The notes below the pieces were generated by a model. The model searched no databases. It saw only the letters and a program-made list of their open reading frames with translations, and was not told the DNA's origin. This document shows positions 54,933 to 64,000 of a stretch of 64,000 nt of DNA, in pieces (position 1 is the stretch's first letter; every line of letters starts with the position of its first letter). The position numbers and the translations under genes are program-made. Source of the DNA: Maniola hyperantus (Eukaryota > Arthropoda > Insecta > Lepidoptera > Nymphalidae); assembly GCF_902806685.2 (NCBI RefSeq), contig NC_048537.1, positions 10,934,720-10,998,719 of the forward strand, written 5' to 3'.

Positions 54933-55184
54933 CTAGCTGATGCCTGCGACTTCGTACACGTGGGTTTAGATTTTCAAAAATCCCATGGGAATGCTTTGAT
55001 TTTCCGGGATAAAAGTAGCCTATGTCACTCTCCAGGTCTTACTATATCCATGCGAAAAATCAGGTCGATCCGTTGCTCTGTTGCGGCGTGATTGAAGGAC
55101 AAACCAACAAACCAACAAACTAATAAACCAACAAACCAACAAACAAACACACTTTCATATTTAGTGAAGTATTATAGATTAGAA
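54933..55184 (-). mobile_element. Helitron-like element, A-type with GTTT tract
   Basis: CTAG 54933-54936, GCCTGCGACTTCGTACACGTGG hairpin, CCTATGTCACTCTCCAGGTC, then repeated CAACAAACCAACAAAC to the 5' end near 55184. Confidence 0.7.
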
Positions 55185-55380
55185 TAAGGTAAAATAGACA
55201 ATTAGTAACGGGTCAGTGTCAGTAAGCGCTCGCAGAGCTTACTAACCTACATGCACCCTAGCTGAAAGGGTGATTTAAGTAGATTAGCAAACTTGATGTG
55301 CGAAAACTGAAAGGATTGTTGTAGAGTTTGAAACCTACGTGAAAGCGGGTGCGGGCAGCAAAGGCGTAACTAACAAATAC

Positions 55381-55556
55381 AGTACGCGGCAGAAAGTAAT
55401 GTACATCGACCTTTAGAATGACATTTCGGCTTTGTAGAGCGTTGTCTCTGTCACTCATACCTATGACGTTTTGTTGATCTCAATGACAGGGACAATGTTT
55501 TACAAAGCAGAAATGTCATTCTAAAGGCCGATGTACACTACTTTCTGCCGCGTACT
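55381..55556. mobile_element. MITE with ~76-bp inverted arms
   Basis: AGTACGCGGCAGAAAGTAAT at 55381 and ACTACTTTCTGCCGCGTACT at 55556 begin arms that continue through ATCGACCTTTAGAATGACAT. Only ~25 bp in the centre remain unpaired. Few mismatches. Confidence 0.8.
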
Positions 55557-55617
55557 CTAGGTACTAACGTGAGACTTCTAATAAAAAAAGCGAGTCTTGA
55601 AAACTTGATATTTAATC

Positions 55618-55800
55618 ACTATCATCATCATCATCATCATCGCCATCATCATCTTGATCATTATCATCAACATAAAAATCATAATCATGATCATCATCGT
55701 CATGAAAAATAAAACATAGATAAACAAAGAATCATGACGATAAGCATGATGATCTTGGTTATGGTGATCATCATCATCATTTTTAGTTTATCTGTGTTTT
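55618..55800. repeat. (ATC/GAT)-rich simple sequence
   Basis: Runs of ATCATC then GATGATC in opposite phase, with ACATAGATAAAC and GTTTATCTGTGT as inverted partners, so the block can fold. Possibly the remains of two opposed SINE tails. Confidence 0.6.
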
Positions 55801-57225
55801 ATTTTTTATTTATTCACAAATTTTACACTATAAAGTTACATTTCATACATTTCCTAGGAGCATTTACGAATTGTATGGAATGCCTAGAAATTGTATACAA
55901 TGCCTAGAAAATGTATGAAATGGTAAACGATAGATTACATATTTTATACTTTGCCAAAACAACCCCATTACTTCATGGAATAGCTAGGTATCCTATAGAA
56001 TGACTGAATTACATACACTGCCGGTAACATCTACATTATAACGTAATAATAATTTGCAAAATAATTATACTCGTAGTTTATTTTCACAACCGTAAAAAGA
56101 TGCACAGTATTCAATCACTTCGAAGCCTTTAAAAATAGGTTAGGTATAAAATATAAAATGGAGGTGCTGCGGACTGTAGATATAACCACCGGTAGTGTAA
56201 AGTGGAAATGACATTTTCCGAGTGATCGAAGTTATGTACGCAGTGCGGCATGGCGGGGCCCATTCGACACCTCTCCACTTACCACCACGAGCCTCCAGAG
56301 CCCAATGCAAGCTCGGTAAGTCAATCAATCCATACTTTACTTTTGCAAGGGGTAGATTTTCACTATAGTCTGCTTATAGTCTAAATATACAAAAAGAAAA
56401 GGTGACTGACTAACTGACTGACTGATCAACGCACAGCTCAAACTGCTGGACGGGTAGGACTGAAATTTGTCATGCAGATAGCGTAGACGACTGCTAAGAA
56501 TTAATGATATTTAAAAATTCAACCCCTAAGGGTTTGAAATAGGGTTTAGAAATTTGTGTAGTCCACGCGGACGAAGTCGCGGGTGTTATATTACGATAGA
56601 ATTGGATACATAATTATTATGCTAAAATTCATCTAATCATAAACTTGGGAGTCTTAAATAAGTATTTGTTGTGATATAACAGAAACCGGAACAGAAACAG
56701 GAACCGGAAACAGAATCGTTATTCCGTTTCCGGATTCAATATCAATGTACGGAAAGAGTATGGTTTGAATGGTATCTTTTCTTGTATGTTGCTTAATTTA
56801 ATATTTAGGAATGTGACAATACGATAAATAATATTATGTGAATTGTCAATACTGGTAACTAATTATTCATTGTAAATTAAATACTGTCAATGTACGGAAA
56901 GGGTATGATTTAGATAGTACCTTTTCTTGTATGTTGTTTTATTTAATATTTAGGAATGTGACAATACGATAAATAATATTATGTAAATTATCGATACATA
57001 TGACTAATTATTTATTGTAAAGTAAATACTGACAACATACTAGGATTGACAGGATATGGCTGGATTTAAAATACAGTTATCTATAGAAATTATGTGAAAT
57101 AATATGTAAATCATCAATAGAGTATGGCATTAATTAATGTAGTAAAACAATAATAAGTAAACCGTCAATACATGTTGCAAATAATATTATTTAAGTAAAT
57201 TAATAATAATGTCAACAATCTCAAT

Positions 57226-57264
57226 GTTGGTACAATGGTACCTAGTACCTACCATTGTACCAAC
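57226..57264. repeat. Perfect palindrome within the right solo LTR
   Basis: GTTGGTACAATGGTA (57226-57240) and TACCATTGTACCAAC (57250-57264) are exact complements with a 9-nt loop. Confidence 0.8.
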
Positions 57265-57327
57265 ATAAATAATTAGAAAAGATGTCATGTGACGGTGACC
57301 TGTGGGTTTGTTTACAATGAAGAGAGG

Positions 57328-57364
57328 ATAAAAACGGGACACACATCGATAAACGGGCAGTCTC
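57328..57364 (+). promoter_or_regulatory. Core promoter of the right solo LTR
   Basis: GATAAAAA (57328-57335) followed about 30 nt later by GGCAGTCTC (57356-57364). Position matches the TATAAAAG / ACAGTC pair in the left solo LTR. Confidence 0.4.
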
Positions 57365-58149
57365 GTATAATAACTCCTTCTCGTGTTAACTACAGCCTTA
57401 GTCTAGTGAAGTGATGTGACTTCAGAGTAAACAAAGGCAGAGTTACTAAAGTTAAGTATTCTAATATTTTATTGTAATCACTTGCCTTATAAAGGTTTAG
57501 TTATTATAACCATGTACCAAATATGTTTAGATATTATGTTATGTATTATGGAATGTTGTAATGCTTTTAAAAGATGTGTGTTGTGGAGTTTCTTTGCCCA
57601 TTTCTTCTCCACAACGAAACACCTTTGGAAACGGGTGGTAGATTCATTTTAATATGAAATAGACCTATGCTGAGAAATACAACAAAATACAGATAGGTCT
57701 ATAAAGATTCAAGTATTAAAGATCTTTCAATAAATGATCAATTATTATTCGACTTGGTTGGTTTTACTTCTGTATTTATAACCTACCCTCTTTTGCTAAT
57801 TAATTATTTTAGACATTGAGATAAAAGTAAACATTAGGTTGTTAGCTTCTAATTATTAGAAGCCTGTTTAGATGATTAGGATTCTTACTTTGAAATAATA
57901 CAGCAGATGCTTTGCTTGATTTTTAATTACTTAGTATTTGGCCTTACCTGACAAATAATTGATAAATGATAACTTTCATTAGTAATCATTGGATTTAATT
58001 TGTCATCACTATTAAAGCCCACTGTCTTAACTGCTCTCTTTATCTAAATTTGACACGGGCATAAGTTAGTTTAAGATATATGAATATTCCAGTCACATAA
58101 CTCGAGTCCCCGTGAGTATAACTTCACGAGGACTAGAAATGACAGGTGT

Positions 58150-58450
58150 TTAAAGAACTGCTGGACATAGGTCTCTTGAAGGGACGTCCACACGCTACGG
58201 TATTGTGCCCACCTGAATCCAGCGGCTCGTTTGATGCCGTCAATTCACCGGGGGGGGGGTCTTCTATCGTTGCGCTTTTCGCTGCAAGGTCGTCATTCTA
58301 GCATTTTGAGTCCTGAAAGTCTATCGCGTTTTTCAACTAGTTATGCGCCTTGCTAATTGCCACTTCAGCTTTGCAACTCGTTAAGCTATGTAGGTTACTC
58401 TGGTTCTCCACGGTCTTGTTATTTCTGATTTGATCACTTAGAAAACCCCC
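58150..58450 (-). pseudogene. RTE-type LINE fragment, C-terminal coding region
   Basis: The plus strand reads TGCTGGACATAGGTCTCTTG, CTGAATCCAGCGGCTCG, GCAAGGTCGTCATTCTAGCA, ATTGCCACTTCAGCTTTGCA and TAAGCTATGTAGGTTACTCT, the complement of the C-terminal coding region of RTE LINEs common in Lepidoptera. The minus-strand frame gives SRWIQVG.. with stops, so it is dead. Confidence 0.7.
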
Positions 58451-60640
58451 AAGAATATATTTTTCCATCACCCGCTGAGTAGCTCATAAAAAAGCTCACA
58501 AAGAAATATTAGGTACAATAAAATTCAAGTATAAATCTTTCAGTAAAATATAAACCGCAAAATGGGTAGGTACATGAGTGGCATATTCTACAGCTGTGTT
58601 TAAAAATTTCACCATATCCACAACATAAAATTCTTACTAGCAAATGGCAATTCCATCGCATCATCAGAGGGTATAGTAGGTACTTTACTGCATATCTCAA
58701 TAAGCATCGTGGGTATGTCTCTATTATGTCGTAAAATTTACTAGTATTTTATACCTCGAAACGATACGATAGCACTTCTTGTTTTTACCTTTCTAATGGA
58801 CTTGGAAAAATGTTTTATTCATTCATTGTAAGTATTCAAATTCAGCATATTTCAGCTCGTAAATTTTTCGGTATTTTAGCAGGCACTACACTAACATAGG
58901 TATGGCAGGTAACCTAACCTAGTAATTATGTTTGTGTTTTAGGTTCATTTTTAAACTAAAGCCCGAAATAAAATATAAAATGAGCTGAGTTTGTTCTCAT
59001 ACCTGGGCGCGTTAGGAATTCTCGTTAATTAATTATCACCACTATATCATCCTACAAATCCAACAATTGACTATCGAAACGAGTACAATAGTACCTACTT
59101 TGAATAAATGATTTTGACTTTTGAGTGACGGCATCGCGACAGCAATGGGTGGGTCTAACTAAGATATTATTTACTAGAAGTTGTAATACAAGGGAGAAGT
59201 TTCAAGAGTATATTATGTTGTATGCTTTGCCTATATGGAGTTTTATAATATATTTGAGTAGTTATTGTTCTTATTATTGTGATATATAACCTAACTTGCC
59301 TCTCGGAGTAATCAACAAAACTTGATCGTACTTCACCTGACGGAGAGTAATAATATTATTAACATTAATGATATTATTCTCTGGTGAACTATTTACAAAT
59401 TATAACCATAACAAAACTCGATCTCAGTGTATATCAAATATACCTATTATATCTTATATGGTAGGACGCTTAGACCTACCTACTATATAAAATTTATGTA
59501 TATGATAGTTAGTACCTGCCTATTGGATAGTAAATTCTACTTAGTATAAAATGGTCTTTGAAGTCAGAGAATATTACTACAGAAATCAGAGAAATCAGAG
59601 ATAAACTTTTCTTTTAAACTTTAAAAGAGAGTACATATTAAATCAGTTATACTAATTACCAAAATTACTTAAACTTGTACTTTGTAACTATCTTAAATAC
59701 TCTGGATGAATAACTTAATAGGGATCTAAAACTAGCGCAAGATCACGTCAAAAATGTTGAGGGGATGCTTGATTTAGTTGAAAGTTTGTAACGCGTAAGC
59801 ATCTTCTGCGTGGTCTGTTAGGTAACCTATACCTACCTGCTAACTGTGCGACGGTGATTTCGCTTATAATAAAAAGTTATACCTATTTAAACTTTAGCCA
59901 TCTTACGTTCAAAGCTGCCAAAAAATATTGAACTATGTAAAAACTAAATATTAAGTAGGCTATTCTGCCGCGAATCAGTTCGAAGTAGAATATCAGATGA
60001 CGCGTGTTTAAAACGATGTCTTCGAAATTAGTTTTATAAGTTACATGATAAAAATAAAAATAATTGAAAAAGCTGCTGTTTTTTTTCTATAATGTTCCTA
60101 CAATAGCAATAATAAAGGTAATCTGCAACACCCACCTAAAATTTCGAAATTATGAACCTACCAGCTATTTATTTTGCCATAGTCAGACATCGCAAGAGAG
60201 CCGCCATACCAAATTTTAACTTCTGTCAAATTCCTTTTGAAAACTCCCTACGGGCAAGGTCTAGATAGATAACATCGAAAACTTTTGCTCCAGAATTCCT
60301 AGTTTTAATATATAGCCCTCAATTTTATCAGAGGAAACTCTAGTACTGGACTCCCGCAAGCGTTAGCTGATATAACTTTGTCAATCAACTACTTTTAGCT
60401 TCCTCATAAAGCTTTGTGGTCAAACTCCTAACTATTATTACTATTTGATTTAGAAAGTTTATTAACAGCAAAGTAGATTTATTTCAAGTAAATAGGTATT
60501 ATGAGTAGATATTATCACATATTTAACCTAGATTTTAATGTACGTAAATGACTAAACAGCAACTACATAATATTTCACTCTATTTTATAACTCTACTTAT
60601 AGGTAGGTAAGCTAAACGGTGATTTTCATGTTCAATTCAA
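58451..60640. other. Long low-repeat AT-rich stretch
   Basis: No repeat family, palindrome or gene is supported over about 2.2 kb. Confidence 0.4.
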
Positions 60641-60649
60641 TATAATTCA

Positions 60650-61346
60650 ATGTAGGACTATCATATAACTTTTGAACCCCCATTTCCTTAGGGGTGAGTT
60701 TTCTTGAAGCCTTTTCTCAGCTGATGTCTACGCCCTAGAAGAAACCTTAGGCTTTATAGTTCCTGAGATTTCGTGATTAGTCAGTGTCCAGTGAGTGGTA
60801 TATCGCTTTTATATATGTGTGTAGAATTTAATTAAATTTCAGTTTAATCAATATGTGAAATTAGTAGTTTTGGTTCCTACCAGAAATTCAGCCAGTTCAG
60901 GAAGTGAGTGACTTAATTCGATTTGTGTAACAGAAACGATTGCAGGCCCAATTGGGGTGAACTGAAATTGTACTAGAACAGGCAAATATTGCGATTGTTG
61001 TACATACTTACTTAAAAATTTATAAGAATATAAGGAGGTCAGCAATGTATACTTCAAGGAGGTTAGGCTAGTACAAATATGTTTATGTATTATACAGCTA
61101 TTTTTATTCAGGTATGTTTAAAATGTAACTTCCAAGCTGACTATGGAGTAGGTATGCGGGTATGTAAAACGTCGAGGAATTTTCCTCGATCAATCATTTA
61201 TATGGAAAATTGTTTGCTCGTAGACCACTGCTACGACTTATTGGTATGGGCGTACCTGTGAAAAGTCTACGAGTGAATCTACGGGTAAAAGATTGAATAC
61301 GCCCATTGCCCACTCTAGCTATATAAGACAACTATATAAGCCAGCT
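60650..61346. other. Non-coding DNA with a Helitron-like trace
   Basis: 60660-60740 (TGAACCCCCATTTCCTTAGG, GAAGCCTTTTCTCAGCTGAT) resembles the B-type body, but no ends survive. A short hairpin TCGAGGAA TT TTCCTCGA lies at 61171-61188. Confidence 0.35.
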
Positions 61347-61347
61347 A

Positions 61348-61589
61348 TATAAGCTTATGCCCGCGATTTCGTCCGCGTGGACTACACAAATTTCAAACCA
61401 CTGTTTTACCCCTTTAGGGATTTAACATTCAAAAATCCTTTCTTAGCGGATGTCTACCTACTTCATAATAGCTATCTGCATGCCAAATTTCAGCCCCATC
61501 CGTCCAGTAGTTTGAGCTGTGCGTTGATAGATCAGTCAGTCAGTCAGTCAGTCAGTCAGTCAGTCACCTTTTCCTTTTATATATTTAGA
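61348..61589 (-). mobile_element. Helitron-like element, B-type, full length
   Basis: Hairpin CCCGCGATTTCGTCCGCGTGG, ACCCCTTTAGGGATTTAACA, AGTAGTTTGAGCTGTGCGTT, (CAGT)n and the 5' end CTTTTATATATTTAGA. The terminal CTAG has decayed. Confidence 0.7.
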
Positions 61590-61683
61590 TTTATATCTGA
61601 CTTAATAAAAATTATCAAAAAATGTAAAAAGCCTTAGATTAAACATAAATCACTTGCATAAGCTAGTTGCATAGAGTTAATAT

Positions 61684-62146
61684 TTTTAATTCAGATTCAA
61701 GTTAGCCCTTGACTGCGATCTCGGCTGATGGTAAGAAATATGTAATGCAGTCTAAGTCTGAGATCTATAGACCGTACTTTGACTTAGCTTAGACTTAAGT
61801 TTCAGTTAAAACGAGACGGATTTATGCCAGCGATATAACGCTATCTCGTTTTTACAGCAAATTACGCTCTATAGATCTCGGCCTAAGATCGAAATGGGAA
61901 TTAGAAGGGGTATGGCAGTTTTAGACCAATACCCCTAATAGGCTTCTATGCGACATCGTAACGGAAGCTAAATAGCTTGGTGGTACAACTTTGCCGGTGT
62001 AACTAGCCACGTCCAAAGTCTCCCACCAGGCTATAGGCAAGAAACTATTTAGCAGTCATGAATTTCCAAAGTTCCCCTGTCAGGACTCAAACACAAGGCT
62101 TTCCACTTGAAAGAAAACAAGCGCTCACCACTGCGCCATCGTATTA
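61684..62146 (-). mobile_element. tRNA-derived SINE containing a MITE
   Basis: Minus strand: head ATGGCGCAGTGGTGAGCGCT (A box) and TTTGAGTCCTGACAGGGGA, body TAGCCTGGTGGGAGACTTTG, tail CTTGAATCTGAATTAAAAAT. The middle is interrupted at 61757-61882 by a foldback. Confidence 0.7.
61757..61882. mobile_element. 126-bp foldback MITE inside the SINE
   Basis: Ends TCTGAGATCTATAGACCGTA and TTACGCTCTATAGATCTCGG are inverted. CTAAG is duplicated at 61752-61756 and 61883-61887. A second inner pairing (AAAACGAGAC .. ATCTCGTTTT) extends the fold. Confidence 0.7.
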
Positions 62147-62224
62147 CAGATACTAAGGAGTACAATTTTCCCGCAGTAAAAAGTGGTCTGCGTCCATTTG
62201 AAATACGAAACGAGATGAGGGACT

Positions 62225-62342
62225 TATGTATCTCAATGCACACTATCTCCGCACCAATTTTAATAAAGACAAAAAAGAAGTTAATAAGCGGAAAGACGGA
62301 GAAACAGAAATAGTTACATTCGCATTTATAATTATTATGGTA
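62225..62342 (-). mobile_element. Helitron-like element, 5' fragment
   Basis: CTATCTCCGCACCAATTTTA, GACGGAGAAACAGAAATAGT and ACATTCGCATTTATAATTAT then TATGG recall the A-type 5' half. Strongly decayed. Confidence 0.4.
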
Positions 62343-63084
62343 TGTACATATGTGTCAAAAGTAAATATGAATTGCCTAACCTCCGCTTTTTAATACCAAT
62401 AAGTATTTACAAGCTGATCGACGCATTCATTTCAAAACCTACCAAAATAATCATAATAATTTACTATCTAAATGTCCAAACATTTTCATAACAATGTCAC
62501 GGTCATTACTTTTAATTTCCTAGGACAACTAATGTCAGCAACTAATGTGGCCCAAACGAAATCCATTTTATATGATAATATCTGGATAGTATCAATCCAT
62601 TATGCGCCTTTATCCAAAACTTTCGCGTGACAAGATCATAACTGTCATTTCCTGATACCATTTATTAGAATATAATGTCACATAAATGACAACTTTTCAG
62701 TTTTATGGTGATCGCATACCTACTGAGAGACGACAACACACAATGCACAATCAAAATAAGAATTGCATAAGTCCGTTATCAAAATAAGAGTTCCGAGAGG
62801 TTTTGAGTACTGAAAATATGAGTGATAGGTTCAACGGCATCAATAGCATCGTAAAATGATGACGTCAGCAGCTCTGGCAAATCTTGTAGGTACCTTCTGC
62901 AAATCTCGCGGTTCATAACATAGTATGCGATAAGCATCAGGTATTTGAATGCACGATATCACGCTGCGATAAAATCACTTTGAAACGTGAAAGGATCCAA
63001 TTCAAATCAATTACGTGACAATAATAAAATTTCTGATTTATGGTAAAATTTCAGTAGGTAGGTACTTAGATAATGAGGTACTAG
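62343..63084. other. Non-coding DNA, nothing recognised
   Basis: No supported gene or repeat. Confidence 0.4.
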
Positions 63085-63252
63085 AAACTTTTGGATTTTT
63101 GGGCAAAAAGTAGCCTATGTCCTTTTCCAGATTGCAATCTATATCTGTAGGTACCAAATTTTGTTAAAATCGGGTTAATGGAGGGGCCATCAAAAGCTAG
63201 TAGACAGACAGAACGAATAAACAGACAAACCCTTTCATTTATATTGTGTGGA
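63085..63252 (-). mobile_element. Helitron-like element, A-type, 5' portion
   Basis: AAAAAGTAGCCTATGTCCTT, AATTTTGTTAAAATCGGGTT, AAAGCTAGTAGACAGACAGA and CATTTATATTGTGTGG. The 3' hairpin is replaced by unrelated DNA. Confidence 0.6.
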
Positions 63253-64000
63253 TAAAAATAATTTTTGGATTGAACCAATGCTATTGGTAGCTATAGCCGT
63301 TATAAAACTGTATGACATTGTAGAAATCGAAACAAAATAACAAAGAATTATTGAAAACCATATATCAATAGATATGTCACGTAATATTTTTGTGATAGGT
63401 ATCACAAAACGGCCTCTTGCATTGACACAGACAAAGCATTTTCCAACAAAAAGGCTATTTTCTTCAGAACACTCATTCCATACTTTCTGATGCCTTTCTA
63501 TTTGAACTATAAGCCTCCTACCTGCTTTGCTTCTACATCAGGCATTGTATATTCGCATAAGTGGGCTTACCATTTTATACATTAATTATATGATAATAGG
63601 TATATATTATTTAAAAAAGAGTAGGTGTTAAATACGTACATATATCAAAAGTGAAGACTTAAAAGTAAAACATTTTGTTAACATTCCATCCCTTCTACTC
63701 TCATGAGTTTTAATCTTCTGTCTTATTCATAACCGAGCACGATTTATAAGCCATGTAATATAGTGAACGTTACATATTTATGATATTATTAAATGTGTAA
63801 GTCTATTGTCATATACTAAATTTGTAAGTGTTGTTTGTAAGTTTTATATTAATAAACCTTACTTGTGATTAGTTCTGAACGAAGGTAGAACTTGCATTGA
63901 AATTTGCTAGTGTTTAGATACTACATTTAGACTTTATATTTAGAAATACATATTATTGCATGCCTTACTTACTCAGTAGAATCTTCAGTCGATACAGTAG
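63253..64000. other. Non-coding DNA to window end
   Basis: AT-rich and without recognised elements. Confidence 0.4.

Larger units (their letters stand above)
56584..58055 (+). mobile_element. Solo LTR, 1472 bp (Gypsy-type), inside a Helitron-like element
   Basis: Starts TGTTATATTACGATAGAATT, ends TATCTAAATTTGACA, with 4-bp duplication CGGG on both sides. Aligns with the minus-strand solo LTR at 50303-51467. It is ~307 bp longer, partly through a tandem duplication of ~145 bp (AATGTACGGAAAG at 56744 and 56889) and an internal palindrome (57226-57264). Confidence 0.82.
56380..58069 (+). mobile_element. Helitron-like B-type element split by a solo LTR
   Basis: TCTAAATATACAAAAAGAAA, GACTAACTGACTGACTGATC, and hairpin CCACGCGGACGAAGTCGCGGG end at 56583. 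The last bases CATAAGTTAG follow the LTR at 58060-58069. CGGG is duplicated (56580-56583, 58056-58059). Confidence 0.8.

Noticed and set aside
50303..58055. Single large DNA transposon with ~1.2-kb terminal inverted repeats
   Set aside because: Each arm has its own different 4-bp duplication and interrupts a different older repeat, so the arms are two independent solo LTRs.

Overview
The window looks like nuclear DNA of a butterfly or moth (Lepidoptera): AT-rich, intron-poor in appearance, and filled with repeat families typical of lepidopteran genomes. These are short Helitron-like elements ending in a CG-rich hairpin plus CTAG, tRNA-derived SINEs, foldback MITEs, Jockey-type and RTE-type LINE fragments, and simple repeats. 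I found no convincing exon of a host protein gene and no functional tRNA or rRNA gene, so the stretch is intergenic or lies in a very long intron. The only intact protein-coding gene I can support is a transposase.

Layout. 0.3-12.2 kb: foldbacks (0.3-0.65, 1.94-2.07, 3.38-3.56, 7.79-8.07 kb), Helitron-like copies, a CA microsatellite and the C-terminal end of a LINE-like ORF (9.0-9.37 kb, minus). 12.25-15.17 kb: a tRNA-derived SINE split by a 5'-truncated, twice-frameshifted Jockey-type LINE. 16.4-26.4 kb: old repeats, an orphan tRNA-Ser/Leu-like unit (20.24 kb) and a minus-strand SINE (23.05-23.30 kb).

26.465-37.665 kb: the main object. Two 253-bp direct repeats that look identical by eye, with a TATA box and polyadenylation signal, flanked by a 4-bp target duplication (CTAT), delimit an 11.2-kb LTR-retrotransposon-like element. 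It cuts a Helitron-like repeat in two. Its interior (about 8.5 kb after removing a nested transposon) has no recognisable gag, pol or env, so it resembles a LARD (large non-coding LTR element). Inside it sit an intact Tc1/mariner-superfamily transposon (28.905-31.068 kb, 446-aa transposase with a DD82E triad) and a 12-unit minisatellite of interleaved 67-bp and 93-bp units.

37.7-50.3 kb: more Helitron-like copies, including one inserted into another exactly at A^T, a young 125-bp poly-A retroposon with a 12-bp target duplication, a long perfect palindrome and a CG-rich island at 48.16-48.3 kb. 50.3-58.06 kb: two solo LTRs of one family in opposite orientation (1165 and 1472 bp), each with its own 4-bp target duplication, one inside a SINE and the other inside a Helitron-like element. 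Between them lie an intact SINE with an 11-bp target duplication and a pair of MITEs. 58-64 kb: an RTE LINE fragment, a SINE carrying a MITE, and unique AT-rich DNA.

The elements relate as layers of insertion, not as a pathway. Order of events can be read in several places: Helitron, then LTR element, then mariner; SINE, then LINE; SINE, then small retroposon and solo LTR. The non-coding LTR element and all short elements must be moved by proteins made elsewhere; only the mariner encodes its own enzyme.
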